Shown piece after piece: positions 1-7,974 of a stretch of DNA of 64,000 bases; position 1 is the first letter of the stretch, and each line of letters opens with the position of its first letter. Where the stretch lies: contig NZ_AP025464.1 of NCBI RefSeq assembly GCF_024347335.1, positions 682,001 to 746,000 of the forward strand, written 5' to 3'. The notes beneath the pieces are model-generated. The model worked only from the letters and a program-made list of their open reading frames with translations. It was not told the DNA's origin and did no database searches. The stretch is from Vibrio celticus (lineage in GTDB: Bacteria; Pseudomonadota; Gammaproteobacteria; Enterobacterales; Vibrionaceae). The translations under genes and the position numbers were made by a program.

Positions 1-1
1 C

Positions 2-259
2 TCTAAAGAAGACAAAACTGAGCTTGTAAAAGCTGAGATGATTAAATTGATCGATAAAACCCGTGTTGAAGACGGCTGTATTAACTACGATCTGCACCAA
101 GACAACAGTAACCCTGCTCACTTCATTTTTCATGAGAACTGGGAGTCTGAAGCTCATCTAGAGAAACACTTAGCGAGCCAACACATCGCCGAGTACATGG
201 CTGCGACTGAAGGTTGTATTGAAACCTTTGTGCTTAATAAAATGACGCACATTGCTTAA
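2..259 (+). CDS. Antibiotic biosynthesis monooxygenase (ABM) domain protein, 5' end outside window
   Basis: The reading frame is open from the first bases of the window, so the Met at 38 is probably internal and the N-terminus is missing. The visible 86 codons match the YgiN-type putative quinol monooxygenase family: a small ferredoxin-like fold with the typical stretch FIFHENWESEAHLEKHLAS and a C-terminal strand. Members of this family are cofactor-free monooxygenases acting on quinols or other small aromatics, usually as dimers in the cytoplasm; the substrate here cannot be told. It is followed by a hairpin terminator at 285-317. The family is confident, the function is not. Confidence 0.75.
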   Translation, partial: SKEDKTELVKAEMIKLIDKTRVEDGCINYDLHQDNSNPAHFIFHENWESEAHLEKHLASQHIAEYMAATEGCIETFVLNKMTHIA

Positions 260-284
260 CCAGTCACTCAGTACTTATTCAATA

Positions 285-317
285 AAAACCCTGCTCTGAT
301 CGCAGGGTTTCGTTTTT
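285..317 (+). terminator. Rho-independent terminator
   Basis: AAACCCTGC and GCAGGGTTT form a stem about 25 bases after the stop of the ABM-domain gene, followed by CGTTTTT. It ends that transcription unit. Confidence 0.75.
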
Positions 318-537
318 CTTACGTGTTAGGTTTTTTAGAGCTCATTAAATTCCTTTCTCTCCGCGCTATTTATACTCCTTAAACAACCAGAAACGAGACT
401 CTCCACTGCCCAAATATTCCTAAACCAATATCAAGTAACCTCACGAAAGATCATTCACATTCATTTAAATACTGTTCGCGCGCTTTGACCATAAACTAAG
501 CGCCAAATTACAAGAAAAACAGTCGGCAGGAATGTAG

Positions 538-1071
538 ATGAATACCAAACAACTTGAGGACGCGGTAAGCGAAGTGAGCTTATTCAATCAGCACCTCCAC
601 TTAATCCAATCCGTGCATACCATTCCAACCCCAAAAATGAATTGGGAGTCGATTGCGATGGAACCTGCGCCGGCAATACCAACGGTCCGATTCGATCATA
701 AAGTCAAAGCCATGGAAGCACTCGATGAGTATAAGCCTAACTGGCTAGATATGCTGTTGGGCAGCAAGTCGAAGTTGTACACCCTCACCAACAATATTGA
801 GCGTGCCGCCGAACAAGACATCGAACAATACAAAAATGAGTTTATAAGTTGGGTTCAACACTACAGCTACTGGGCCAAAGGTAATCAGTTGTCGAAAGGC
901 GTTTTGAATAACGATAGCGAATCAAAGCTGTCTGCCCTTTCTGAAGCTCAGCAGAACTCGATTAACGCCGCGGTAGTCGACACTAAGCTGATTAACCATA
1001 ACTTCAATACCTATAAAAATGGTCACCTGCTAGAAATCAATATTCAGGTTAATAAGGGCTTTGTTGCGTAA
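538..1071 (+). pseudogene. Hypothetical protein, 3' part cut off by the IS5-type element
   Basis: I do not recognise this protein. It is 177 codons, acidic to neutral, with no signal peptide or membrane segment. The last codons (Gly-Phe-Val-Ala-stop) are read from the inverted repeat of the IS element that begins at 1057, so the native frame ends at about codon 173 and the stop codon is supplied by the IS. It is therefore a truncated gene, possibly still expressed as a shortened protein. The start ATG at 538 follows a GGCAGGAA stretch that can act as ribosome binding site. The missing C-terminal part is not demonstrably the remnant on the other side of the IS. Confidence 0.6.
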
Positions 1072-2110
1072 TTAAGTTTAGAGATAGAGCCACCCCGTTT
1101 CGCGTATTTCTTAGTCAATACGACAAGTTTCAGGCATACCTAACCCAGTAAGCTTGTTCAACGCTTTTATCATCGCGTAAGTTTCACCCACCTGGGCATT
1201 GTAATTTCTTAAGCTCAGTTTCCCTCCTAGCAACTGTTTAACTCGATACATCGCTGTTTCTGAGAGTGAACGTTTGTGGTATCCATACCGCTCTTTCCAA
1301 TACTTATTTGAGCCGTATAATTTCTGGCAACCCACGGCGAGATTTCGAGGGTGACCACGCTCCCAGAAGGCTGCCCCTTCTCTTGGGGGAATAAGCGCAA
1401 TGGCTCCCTTAATCTTAATAGCAGCGTGACACGCTCTCGTGTCGTAAGCGCCATCACCAGACACCTCAAGGATACTTCGGCGTGTTTGTTTCAGTAAGTT
1501 AGGGAGCACTTCTCCATCTGTAACCCTCGATAAACTTAGCTCGGCGGCAATGATCTCATGAGTGTTGGTATCGACGGCAATATGAAGCTTTCGCCAGACT
1601 CTACGCTTGCCATCCGTCCCATGTTTTTTGACTTTCCATTCACCTTCGCCATAAACCTTAAGGCCAGTAACATCAATAGCTAGGTGCTGTATCGCTCCTC
1701 TCGTTTTAGTCTTAAATGAAACCTCAACTTGCTTGGCTCTACGACTGATGCAGGTGTAATGCGGACAACTTAACGGTACATTGGCTAACCTAAATATCGA
1801 GTCGATAAATCCTTGAAGCGCTCTCAATGGCATAGAAAAAACTCGTTTCACCATGAGTGCTGTCGTGATAGCTAAGTCACTGAACCGACGCGGCCTCCCG
1901 CCCTTATTCTGTTTACTTTGCGCCCACCCGCATATTGCTTCTTCATCAATCCAAAAGGTCAGAGAGCCACGGTTAATGAGTGATTGGTTGTATTGCTTCC
2001 AGTTGGTTGTTTTGTAACGAGGCTTAGGCATAGGGCTACGAGAGAGGGTGGAGGTAGCTGATCAGATCGTAGGTTCTTGATTTAGTTCCATTGAATTACG
2101 CAACAAAGCC
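1057..2110 (-). mobile_element. IS5-family element, IS903-like group, complete, without target duplication
   Basis: The ends are inverted copies of GGCTTTGTTGCGTAATT (1057-1073 and its reverse complement at 2094-2110). The start GGCTTTGTTG and the length of 1054 bp fit the IS903 group of IS5. One intact transposase fills the element on the minus strand. The nine bases before the left end (GTTAATAAG) and after the right end (GCTGGGTTT) differ, so no 9-bp target duplication is present. This suggests a deletion or recombination next to or between IS copies after insertion. Confidence 0.88.
1111..2031 (-). CDS. IS5-family transposase (IS903-like), intact
   Basis: A DDE transposase of 306 aa, the usual size for the IS903 group. 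The N-terminal part (about residues 10-105) is the DUF772-like DNA-binding region with GGRPRRFSDLA. The catalytic acidic residues can be placed: first Asp in LAIDVTGLK, second Asp in SGDGAYDT, and Glu in SLSETAMYRVKQLLG. It cuts and moves the element whose ends are at 1057 and 2110. No frameshift or stop is present, so the protein may be active. An overlapping frame at 1227-1469 is a shadow. Confidence 0.93.
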   Translation of the reverse strand: MPKPRYKTTNWKQYNQSLINRGSLTFWIDEEAICGWAQSKQNKGGRPRRFSDLAITTALMVKRVFSMPLRALQGFIDSIFRLANVPLSCPHYTCISRRAKQVEVSFKTKTRGAIQHLAIDVTGLKVYGEGEWKVKKHGTDGKRRVWRKLHIAVDTNTHEIIAAELSLSRVTDGEVLPNLLKQTRRSILEVSGDGAYDTRACHAAIKIKGAIALIPPREGAAFWERGHPRNLAVGCQKLYGSNKYWKERYGYHKRSLSETAMYRVKQLLGGKLSLRNYNAQVGETYAMIKALNKLTGLGMPETCRID

Positions 2111-2112
2111 GC

Positions 2113-2562
2113 TGGGTTTCTACCTTTATTCCCAAGTCACATCTTGAAGGGCATTATTTAGCCAATACAGCATCAATTATTAACCCGTCCAATAATATGA
2201 TTCATAACCAGTCTGCTATTAACATCGAGTTTAAGAAGAATGACAGTTATGACCTATTGTACGTATCGACTCAGCAAGTCGGCTTTACGTCATGGGGAGC
2301 TTACTCTGTCACTCAACACGACATCTCACTGGATGAGAACCAACACCAACAAATCATCCCGAATCGCGAGTTGTCGTTTTACGAAAAGGTGATGATAAGT
2401 GAAGGGTCTACCCTATCTTCTGACGCCATGCCTTACATTCCATTGAATAGAGAAGAGTTTTTACTCATTACTCGCTATGGGATGATTCATTTTTGTAAGA
2501 AGGTTATCTGTTCTGAGCTGCCAACGTATTCAAATGACACTCCTGACGTTGATATAAACTAA
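2113..2562 (+). pseudogene. C-terminal remnant of an unknown gene, 5' part lost at the IS border
   Basis: The frame is open from the IS border (first full codon TGG at 2113) to the stop at 2560-2562, giving about 149 codons. The first ATG (2197) has no Shine-Dalgarno sequence. The simplest reading is a 3' gene fragment whose beginning was removed when the IS arrived or when adjacent DNA was deleted. The protein shows no recognisable domain; it is soluble, rich in Asn and Ser, and contains an ITRYGMIHFCKK segment. Whether it belongs to the same gene as the remnant at 538-1056 is unknown; the lack of a target duplication argues that the two were not contiguous. Confidence 0.55.
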
Positions 2563-3024
2563 ACTCGCTCGCTATTTTTAAACCTAATTATATTTGAGTG
2601 CCAACTTGTGTTTTAGCGCTTACTTATGGGAAATAAGTAGGCGTTAAACATAAGTAACCTTTAAATGTAAGTAAGCTTAAAAGCTAAGATTCTCACCTCT
2701 TTACTCCGATAAATACCCAGTTCGTTACACGTTCCCTTCCAAAGTACAAAAAACACTCACGATTTATAAAACAACACCACCATATGCAACTAGAACAATT
2801 AAAGGTGATCCAAGTTATATTCTAACAAGCCACAAAATTTGTTTATTAACATCTAAACAACAGTAGTTAATCACGATTTACAACCACAATTAACATCGAA
2901 AAAAATGTTTGTCTTAGATCATATCAACCTCAACTATGCCTCGTGCCACAGTGCAGTTTTCTGTACATTCATTGTCATATTCTGAAACACTTTCTTATAT
3001 TTTTTAAACTTTGTGGAGATTTCT
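2563..3024. other. Intergenic region upstream of dcuC
   Basis: About 460 bases without a credible gene. It holds the hairpin at 2612-2647, then AT-rich DNA with runs of A and T typical of a regulatory region. I looked for an FNR or CRP site; the best match ends in ATCAA near 2930 but its other half is poor, so none is called. Confidence 0.5.
2612..2647 (+). terminator. Imperfect stem-loop, probable terminator
   Basis: TTTAGCGCTTACTTAT pairs with ATAAGTAGGCGTTAAA around a GGGAA loop, about 50 bases after the remnant gene. There is no long T run, so termination is likely but not certain. Confidence 0.45.
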
Positions 3025-4392
3025 ATGTTAGAGCTCTTGATCGGATTAGTGATTACTATTGCTGTTGGTTACTTTATTGTAAAAGGCTATAAAGCGGCGG
3101 GTGTATTACTAACTGCTGGCCTTGCCCTACTTCTTATCACCGGCCTTATTGGTCACACAGTCTTACCAGCTAAAATCGCTTCAACAGGTAACATGGTTAC
3201 CGACTCACTAGAATTTGTTAAGTACATGCTTCAATACCGCGGGGGCGGCCTAGGCATGCAAATCATGCTTCTTTGTGGTTTTGCTTCTTACATGACGCAC
3301 ATTGGCGCTAACAACGTGGTAGTGAAGCAGTTCTCTAAACCACTTGCTGCGATCAAATCTCCCTATGTACTTCTTGTTGCGGCTTACATCGTAGCGTGTC
3401 TGATGTCTCTAGCAGTAAGTTCTGCAACGGGTCTTGGTGTGCTATTGATGGCAACCCTATTCCCAATGATGACGGCAATGGGTATTTCTCGCCCAGCGGC
3501 AGTTGCAGTTTGTGCATCACCTGCAGCCATCATTCTTTCACCAACCTCTGGTGATGTGGTTATCGCGGCAGAAAAATCAGGCATGTCTCTTGATGTGTTT
3601 GCTGTGCAAACGGTACTGCCTGTTTCTATCTGTGCGATCATCGTGATGGCGGGTGCGGCTTTCTTCTGGAACAAATACCTAGATAAGAAAGAAAACACAC
3701 CAATGGAAAAAGTAGACGTTTCTGAAATCGAAACAACGGCGCCGGCTTTCTACGCTGCACTTCCATTCCTACCTATCATCGGCGTTTTCCTATTCAACGG
3801 TCGTACGATTCCAGGGCTGTCACTTGATATCTACACTATTGTGGTCGGTTCTATCTTCGTGGGCGCAGTTATCGATTACGTTGTTAAGAAGTTTGACGGC
3901 GAGAAAACACTAGAAGATCTAGACTCTTGCTACCAAGGCATGGCTGACGCGTTCAAAGGCGTGGTAATGCTGTTGGTTGCGGCGGGCGTATTTGCTCAAG
4001 GTCTAATGTCTATCGGTGCAATTGATAACCTAATCGGTCTTGCTGAATCTGCAGGCGCAGGTGGCATTGCATTGATGCTTATCCTGACGGGTCTAACGGT
4101 GGCTGCTGCCATCGCGACAGGTTCTGGTAACGCGCCATTCTATGCATTCGTAGAACTAGCTCCATCATTAGCGGCGAAAATGGGCTTGAACCCAGCGTTC
4201 CTAATCATCCCAATGCTTCAAGCATCGAACCTAGGCCGTACTATTTCACCAGTATCTGGTGTAATTGTTGCGACATCTGGTATGGGTAAAATCAGCCCAT
4301 TTGAAGTCGTAAAACGTACTTCTGTACCCGTAATTTGTGGTCTTATTACGGTTATCTTCGGTACTCTTGTTCTAGTGCCAATGGCAGCTTAA
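3025..4392 (+). CDS. dcuC: Anaerobic C4-dicarboxylate transporter, DcuC family
   Basis: An inner-membrane protein of 455 aa with about 12 hydrophobic segments, matching DcuC: the conserved central region with AVCASPAAIILSPTSGD and the C-terminal FLIIPMLQASNLGRTISPVSG are both present. DcuC exchanges or exports succinate and takes up fumarate or malate during anaerobic growth. I chose ATG 3025 because GGAG lies six bases upstream; the frame could also open at GTG 3013 but that overlaps the ribosome binding site. It stands alone, ends in a strong terminator, and lies next to narP/narQ and nap, which fits an anaerobic role. Specificity within the C4-dicarboxylate group is inferred. Confidence 0.9.
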   Translation: MLELLIGLVITIAVGYFIVKGYKAAGVLLTAGLALLLITGLIGHTVLPAKIASTGNMVTDSLEFVKYMLQYRGGGLGMQIMLLCGFASYMTHIGANNVVVKQFSKPLAAIKSPYVLLVAAYIVACLMSLAVSSATGLGVLLMATLFPMMTAMGISRPAAVAVCASPAAIILSPTSGDVVIAAEKSGMSLDVFAVQTVLPVSICAIIVMAGAAFFWNKYLDKKENTPMEKVDVSEIETTAPAFYAALPFLPIIGVFLFNGRTIPGLSLDIYTIVVGSIFVGAVIDYVVKKFDGEKTLEDLDSCYQGMADAFKGVVMLLVAAGVFAQGLMSIGAIDNLIGLAESAGAGGIALMLILTGLTVAAAIATGSGNAPFYAFVELAPSLAAKMGLNPAFLIIPMLQASNLGRTISPVSGVIVATSGMGKISPFEVVKRTSVPVICGLITVIFGTLVLVPMAA

Positions 4393-4438
4393 TTCTCAGT
4401 AAAACAGATATGATAATCTAGATATAAAATGCGTAAAC

Positions 4439-4476
4439 AAAAAGGCGCTGAACCTAATAAGTTCAGCGCCTTTTTT
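4439..4476 (+). terminator. Rho-independent terminator of dcuC
   Basis: AAGGCGCTGAAC and GTTCAGCGCC form a perfect stem with loop CTAATAA, followed by six T. The leading A run lets it also work on the minus strand for narP. Confidence 0.9.
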
Positions 4477-4562
4477 AATATCACTTTCTCAATATAGTTA
4501 AAACTATCGAGATATGTATAAACAGTCAGGCTTGAAATAGTGTTATCTCAAAGAAACAAGCC

Positions 4563-5195
4563 CTACTTCATTTCACCATAGCGTTCTAGATACAGAACCG
4601 TTGCAGCGGTACGGGAAGGCACCTGCAGCTTTTTCAACAAGCTTTTCATATGTACCTTAACTGTCGATTCAGAAATAAACAGGTGATCGGCGATCTGCTT
4701 ATTGCGGTAACCTTTCGCGACTTCTTGAAGGATTTGCATTTCGCGTTCAGTCAGTTGGTCGAAGATATCATTGCGGCTACCAGCGTCATTTAAGTAACGA
4801 GCAACCACACTGCTGTAAGCCTTGTCACCGCTGTGTGCTTGCTTTAGCAGTTCAATTAACTCATCGGGTTCTGTGTCTTTCAACAAGTAGCCATCAGCGC
4901 CTGCTTTTACAATCGCTTCAATGTCTGCAGGGCTATCAGAAACCGTTAGAATAACGATGTTAGCGCTTGAGCCATCAGTACGAAGTGCTTTCAGCGTATC
5001 AAGTCCAGACATGCCTTTCATATTAAGATCCAATAGGATCAAGTCAGGTTCTTCTTCATGGGCAAGAGCGACTGCTTCAGTACCGTTACTTGCTTCTGCA
5101 ATCACTTCGAATTCATCTTCAAAGCTCAGTAATTGGCTTATACCTCTGCGCATCAATGGATGATCATCAACCAGCATTACTTTACAAATCGTCAA
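4563..5195 (-). CDS. narP: Nitrate/nitrite response regulator, NarP type
   Basis: A 210-aa two-component regulator. Residues 1-120 are a receiver domain with VDDHPLMRRG, the phospho-accepting Asp in LILLDLNM, and Lys in YLLKDTEP. Residues about 145-207 are a LuxR-type helix-turn-helix with LTEREMQILQEVAKG and ISESTVKVHMKSLLKKL. NarP binds paired heptamers (TACYYMT in 7-2-7 spacing) and activates periplasmic nitrate reductase genes. Its start overlaps the 3' end of the sensor kinase gene by 14 bases, so the two are co-transcribed and translationally coupled. A candidate 7-2-7 site lies in front of napF. NarL versus NarP cannot be fully separated from sequence, but the Vibrio context favours NarP. 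Confidence 0.88.
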   Translation of the reverse strand: MTICKVMLVDDHPLMRRGISQLLSFEDEFEVIAEASNGTEAVALAHEEEPDLILLDLNMKGMSGLDTLKALRTDGSSANIVILTVSDSPADIEAIVKAGADGYLLKDTEPDELIELLKQAHSGDKAYSSVVARYLNDAGSRNDIFDQLTEREMQILQEVAKGYRNKQIADHLFISESTVKVHMKSLLKKLQVPSRTAATVLYLERYGEMK

Positions 5196-6912
5196 CTTTA
5201 ACTTCCTTCAAACTTTTATATTTCAATATGACTGTACAGCCTTCACCTTGAGCCGCTTCAATCGATAAGTCGCCATTCAGTCTTGCCGCACGCTCCTGCA
5301 TAATGCTCATCCCGTAGTGGTTCATCTTAGAACTACTTGAGTCAAAGCCATCTCCATTATCTTTAATCACGACGAATACTTCACCTTCCTCATCGATACA
5401 GCATACATCTATCAAGTCGGCATTGGCGTGTTTTATTGCGTTTATTGTTGCTTCACGAATCAATTGAAGCAAATGAACCTGACTGTGTGCATCAAGCTCT
5501 ATGGATGAAAGATTATTGGTTAGGTTAATCTTTGCATCTGTTCTTTCACTGAGCTCTTCAAGCATGGTGCTTAAAGCATCTCCGAAGTTGCCCTCTTTTA
5601 TGGTCAACCTAAAGGTTGTGAGCAACTCTCGTAATTGAGTATAGGCATCCGCTAAACCGTTGCCGATTTCCGACGCTATTTGTTCAGATTGCTCTCGGTG
5701 CTGTTGTTCTGGCAATTTGCCAATCACACGCTTCAACAACGTCACTTGGATTTTCAGATACGACAGTGATTGAGCCAATGAATCGTGAAGTTCACGCGCA
5801 ATCGTTGCACGCTCTTCCATTATAATAAGCTGTTCTGCTTTCTTCTGCGCGCGATTATAATAGATCGCTCGTGATAACAGTTGGATAAAGCTCTCAATCA
5901 GCGTCTTGGTTGAATGACCATGATGATATGAACAATATAAATAGCCCAAGATAAGCTCGTTATCATCCAACTTCATTTCAAACTTTTCATAGTCCAAGTT
6001 CGAATCATACCCTTCGTCCATAATCAATGAACGACCCGAACTATCAGCTATCTCAAGCCTTAACGACTCTATTCCTTCTAGACTGACCAGGTGTTGCAGA
6101 ATAGCTCGGAAGTTTTCTGGCGCGATACGTGTAACCGTGAGCTCTTGTGAAGAGTGATAAAGCGCCTGCAAAGATTGGTTGGCGTTTTGCAACTCGACCG
6201 TCTTAGCGTCGACAACTGACTCAAGGTTTCGATAGAGCACGCCCAAATCTTTGGCCATCGAGTTAAACGTCTTAGTCAGAATACCCAGTTCATTGTTATT
6301 CGTGACCTTTAATTCCACCTCAAAGTCACTGTTTTTGATCCGCTGGCTGGCACCAACGAGCGCATGGAGTGGCTTAACAACTTGTTTACGTACAAAGTGA
6401 ACAACAAAAAGAGATATGACCAGAATTCCACCAAGGCCGATCCCACCAGCCCACGCTAACTTTATTAACTTGTCTTCAGAGAACTCTTGTAGCTTATAAA
6501 CGAAGCCATCGATTTCAGCCACGAAGTTTTCAACCAACACGAGATAATGATCGCGCTCTTCGCTATTTAAGACCTGTTTCAGTTCATGCCAACGGCCGAT
6601 AATTAAATAGTAATCTTCTGTGATGTCTGTCGGAACATTCCAACTGACCAAATTAGTCATGGATGGCGAGTAAAGAGAACTTTCGAATTCACGAATATGA
6701 GATTCGTAATCGACGGATTCTATTTGAATATCATGGGCTAAACGGTAGCTTTGCATTCGCATTGAACCCGCCACGTTAACCGCTTCCGCATCATTCAAAC
6801 TTGAAGCCAAAGTAAAGATGGCAAAGCCAGTCGTAGCAACCGACAACAGCAGTATAGAGAGCAAAGATTTTGCTATCGTACTTGTTACAGATGAAACCGG
6901 TTTTATAAGCAA
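5182..6912 (-). CDS. narQ: Nitrate/nitrite sensor histidine kinase, NarQ/NarX family
   Basis: A 576-aa membrane kinase. Membrane segments lie at about residues 12-34 and 154-172, flanking a periplasmic helical sensor. The nitrate-binding P-box is visible as NVAGSMRMQSYRLA near residue 45. HAMP follows (about 172-225), then a GAF-like linker, the phospho-acceptor region with ERATIARELHDSLAQS (HisKA_3 type) and a C-terminal HATPase with IKDNGDGFD. It senses nitrate or nitrite and phosphorylates NarP. The start is TTG at 6912, supported by AGGAAGG five bases upstream. It is divergent from napF across a 253-base regulatory region. Confidence 0.9.
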   Translation of the reverse strand: MLIKPVSSVTSTIAKSLLSILLLSVATTGFAIFTLASSLNDAEAVNVAGSMRMQSYRLAHDIQIESVDYESHIREFESSLYSPSMTNLVSWNVPTDITEDYYLIIGRWHELKQVLNSEERDHYLVLVENFVAEIDGFVYKLQEFSEDKLIKLAWAGGIGLGGILVISLFVVHFVRKQVVKPLHALVGASQRIKNSDFEVELKVTNNNELGILTKTFNSMAKDLGVLYRNLESVVDAKTVELQNANQSLQALYHSSQELTVTRIAPENFRAILQHLVSLEGIESLRLEIADSSGRSLIMDEGYDSNLDYEKFEMKLDDNELILGYLYCSYHHGHSTKTLIESFIQLLSRAIYYNRAQKKAEQLIIMEERATIARELHDSLAQSLSYLKIQVTLLKRVIGKLPEQQHREQSEQIASEIGNGLADAYTQLRELLTTFRLTIKEGNFGDALSTMLEELSERTDAKINLTNNLSSIELDAHSQVHLLQLIREATINAIKHANADLIDVCCIDEEGEVFVVIKDNGDGFDSSSSKMNHYGMSIMQERAARLNGDLSIEAAQGEGCTVILKYKSLKEVKVDDL

Positions 6913-7013
6913 AAGTGCCTTCCTATTGATAAATGACTTGCCAGCGATATCGTATTGTCACACATCAAAAATCATAGCTCCATTCAATATGTGATCACTC
7001 GCTCCGCAATTTA

Positions 7014-7027
7014 TTGATCTAAGACAA
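7014..7027 (+). promoter_or_regulatory. FNR-like site upstream of napF
   Basis: TTGATCTAAGACAA matches the FNR consensus TTGAT-N4-ATCAA at 8 of 10 positions. It lies about 140 bases before napF, upstream of the NarP-like site, the same order as in enteric nap promoters. Confidence 0.6.
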
Positions 7028-7031
7028 TATA

Positions 7032-7057
7032 TACCCCTAATTAGCCCTTAGGGGGTA
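7032..7057 (+). promoter_or_regulatory. NarP-type heptamers upstream of napF
   Basis: TAGCCCT-TA-GGGGGTA (7042-7057) is an inverted pair of NarP/NarL heptamers with the 2-base spacing needed by NarP; each half matches 6 of 7. A further perfect heptamer TACCCCT lies at 7032-7038. The centre is about 29 bases downstream of the FNR-like site. The site sits between narQ and napF and could serve both. Confidence 0.62.
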
Positions 7058-7165
7058 TTTATACAATTGTTTCTAAAACTACACTACTTATGAGGACAAA
7101 TTACAAGATATTAATAGAATAATGACCTACAATTACAACATCTTAGCAACATCTATAGGTATCTA

Positions 7166-7645
7166 GTGGTAGATCTATCAAAACGCCGTCTTTTTTCAAG
7201 ACGAAAAGTTGACTCAAGCCAGATTCGTTTACCTTGGATTAACAGCCTAGAAAGCTTTACAGATGACTGTACTCGCTGCGGTAAATGCATCGAGAGTTGT
7301 GAGACTAAGATAATCATTGTAGGCGATGGTGGTTTTCCCACTGTAGATTTCTCTATTGATGAGTGTACGTTCTGCTATCAATGTGCAGATGTTTGTCCCG
7401 AACCCATTTTTAAGCCAAAGCAAGGAGAGCCTTGGCAAGCAAAAGCACAAATCTCTGATAAGTGTTTAGCGCAACAAAATGTTGAATGCCGAAGCTGTGG
7501 TGACATGTGTGAACCTATGGCCATTCAATTTCAACTTAGAGCAGGCAGTGTTGCTCTACCAAAAATCAAGTTAGATGAGTGTAGCGGTTGTGGCGCCTGC
7601 GTAGCAGTTTGCCCTACTTCAGCTATTCTTGTGAGTAATGCATAA
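7166..7645 (+). CDS. napF: Ferredoxin-type protein NapF
   Basis: A 159-aa cytoplasmic iron-sulfur protein with four-Cys clusters CTRCGKCIESC, CTFCYQCADVC, and CSGCGACVAVCP, plus a CRSCGDMC segment, the usual NapF pattern. NapF helps load or maintain the iron-sulfur cluster of NapA before Tat export. The N-terminus is basic (KRRLFSRR), as in other NapF proteins. The start is GTG at 7166 with AGG seven bases upstream; no better in-frame start exists. It is the first gene of napFDABC, and the FNR-like and NarP-like sites are just upstream. Confidence 0.9.
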   Translation: MVDLSKRRLFSRRKVDSSQIRLPWINSLESFTDDCTRCGKCIESCETKIIIVGDGGFPTVDFSIDECTFCYQCADVCPEPIFKPKQGEPWQAKAQISDKCLAQQNVECRSCGDMCEPMAIQFQLRAGSVALPKIKLDECSGCGACVAVCPTSAILVSNA

Positions 7646-7668
7646 AACAAAAATAACGAGAGCAATTT

Positions 7669-7974
7669 ATGGCACTAAATGAAGTGCATATATCAAGTTT
7701 AGTCGTGCATGTGAGCCCAGAGCATCTAGACGAGATCAAAGCACAAATCGAACAGTTCGATAATGCAGAGATTTACGGTAGTAGCCCTGAAGGCAAAATC
7801 ATAGTGGTCCTAGAAACCGAAAACCAAGGTTTTGTAACGGATACCATCGAAGAAATTAATAATATTACGAACGTTTTAGGGACAGCTTTGGTTTATCACC
7901 AAATCGAAACTGGACTGGACGAAACGGATTTAGAAACTGGAAGCAACAATTCTCAACTTGAGGGTGAAGTATGA
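7669..7974 (+). CDS. napD: NapD, Tat-signal chaperone of NapA
   Basis: A 101-aa cytoplasmic protein of the NapD family, which binds the twin-arginine leader of NapA and stops early export. The start MALNEVHISSLVVHVSPE and the central GSSPEGKIIVVLE are typical of the ferredoxin-like fold. The acidic tail is longer than in E. coli. The stop overlaps the napA start by four bases (ATGA), giving translational coupling with its client. A clear AACGAGAG ribosome binding stretch precedes the ATG. Confidence 0.9.
   Translation: MALNEVHISSLVVHVSPEHLDEIKAQIEQFDNAEIYGSSPEGKIIVVLETENQGFVTDTIEEINNITNVLGTALVYHQIETGLDETDLETGSNNSQLEGEV

Noticed and set aside
538..2562. Reading 538-1056 and 2113-2562 as one gene split by the IS
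   Set aside because: No target duplication and no clear continuity of the protein; kept as two separate remnants.
2915..2936. Possible FNR site upstream of dcuC (ending ATCAA)
   Set aside because: The first half (TTAGA) matches only 2 of 5; below what I would call.
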